This document shows, piece after piece, positions 60,393 to 60,459 of a DNA stretch of 60,459 nucleotides. This DNA is from an uncultured Bacteroidales bacterium (GTDB lineage Bacteria; Bacteroidota; Bacteroidia; Bacteroidales; UBA4417): NCBI GenBank assembly GCA_903864265.1, contig CAIPFN010000243.1, positions 1-60,459 on the forward strand, written 5' to 3'. The notes under the pieces were generated by a model. It was not told the DNA's origin. It made no database searches and saw nothing but the letters and a program-made list of their open reading frames with translations. Position numbers and translations under genes: made by a program. Within the stretch, counting starts at the first letter, position 1. Every line of letters starts with the position of its first letter.

Positions 60393-60459
60393 CTATTTTG
60401 TTTTCTCTTCTTTAATAATGATGACCTTTTTCTGGCGTTTCTCAGGAGCAGCCTTCTCA
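60393..60459 (-). CDS. C-terminal fragment of a CDS running off the window end
   Basis: Minus-strand translation ...EKAAPEKRQKKVIIIKEEKTK* in an open frame to the edge. Confidence 0.5.
   Translation of the reverse strand, partial: EKAAPEKRQKKVIIIKEEKTK

Overview
The window looks like a Bacteroidetes (probably Bacteroidales-type) chromosome segment. Supporting signs are SusC/SusD, a T9SS-type C-terminal tail, TAnnTTTG promoters and many secreted or lipoprotein orphans. Housekeeping or recognisable genes include trpS, hflX, hemW, recJ, purH, mreBCD, a cysteine synthase, a SNF2 helicase, an S9 peptidase, a GH3-family protein, a LysE-type exporter, a MacB-like permease, AsmA-like and TlpA-like proteins, and several signalling proteins. 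Accessory regions of note: (1) a secreted cyanophycinase plus YfcC/DcuC transporter next to a SusCD pair, a possible peptide/cyanophycin utilisation locus; (2) a roughly 11 kb same-strand block (about 15.8-27.0 kb) of an AraC regulator, two SnoaL paralogs and a run of secreted orphan proteins, including a diverged tandem pair and one gene apparently split by a -1 shift at an A9 run; (3) a solitary AAA+/wHTH ATPase bracketed by 14-bp-period arrays of ACGCAWWWWGCGT-like palindromes, the upstream array overlapping its promoter; (4) a two-component sensor split by a 1-nt frameshift; (5) heptamer and polypurine intergenic repeats. No tRNA, rRNA, CRISPR array or clear transposase was seen by eye. 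All family assignments are from motif reading, not database searches.
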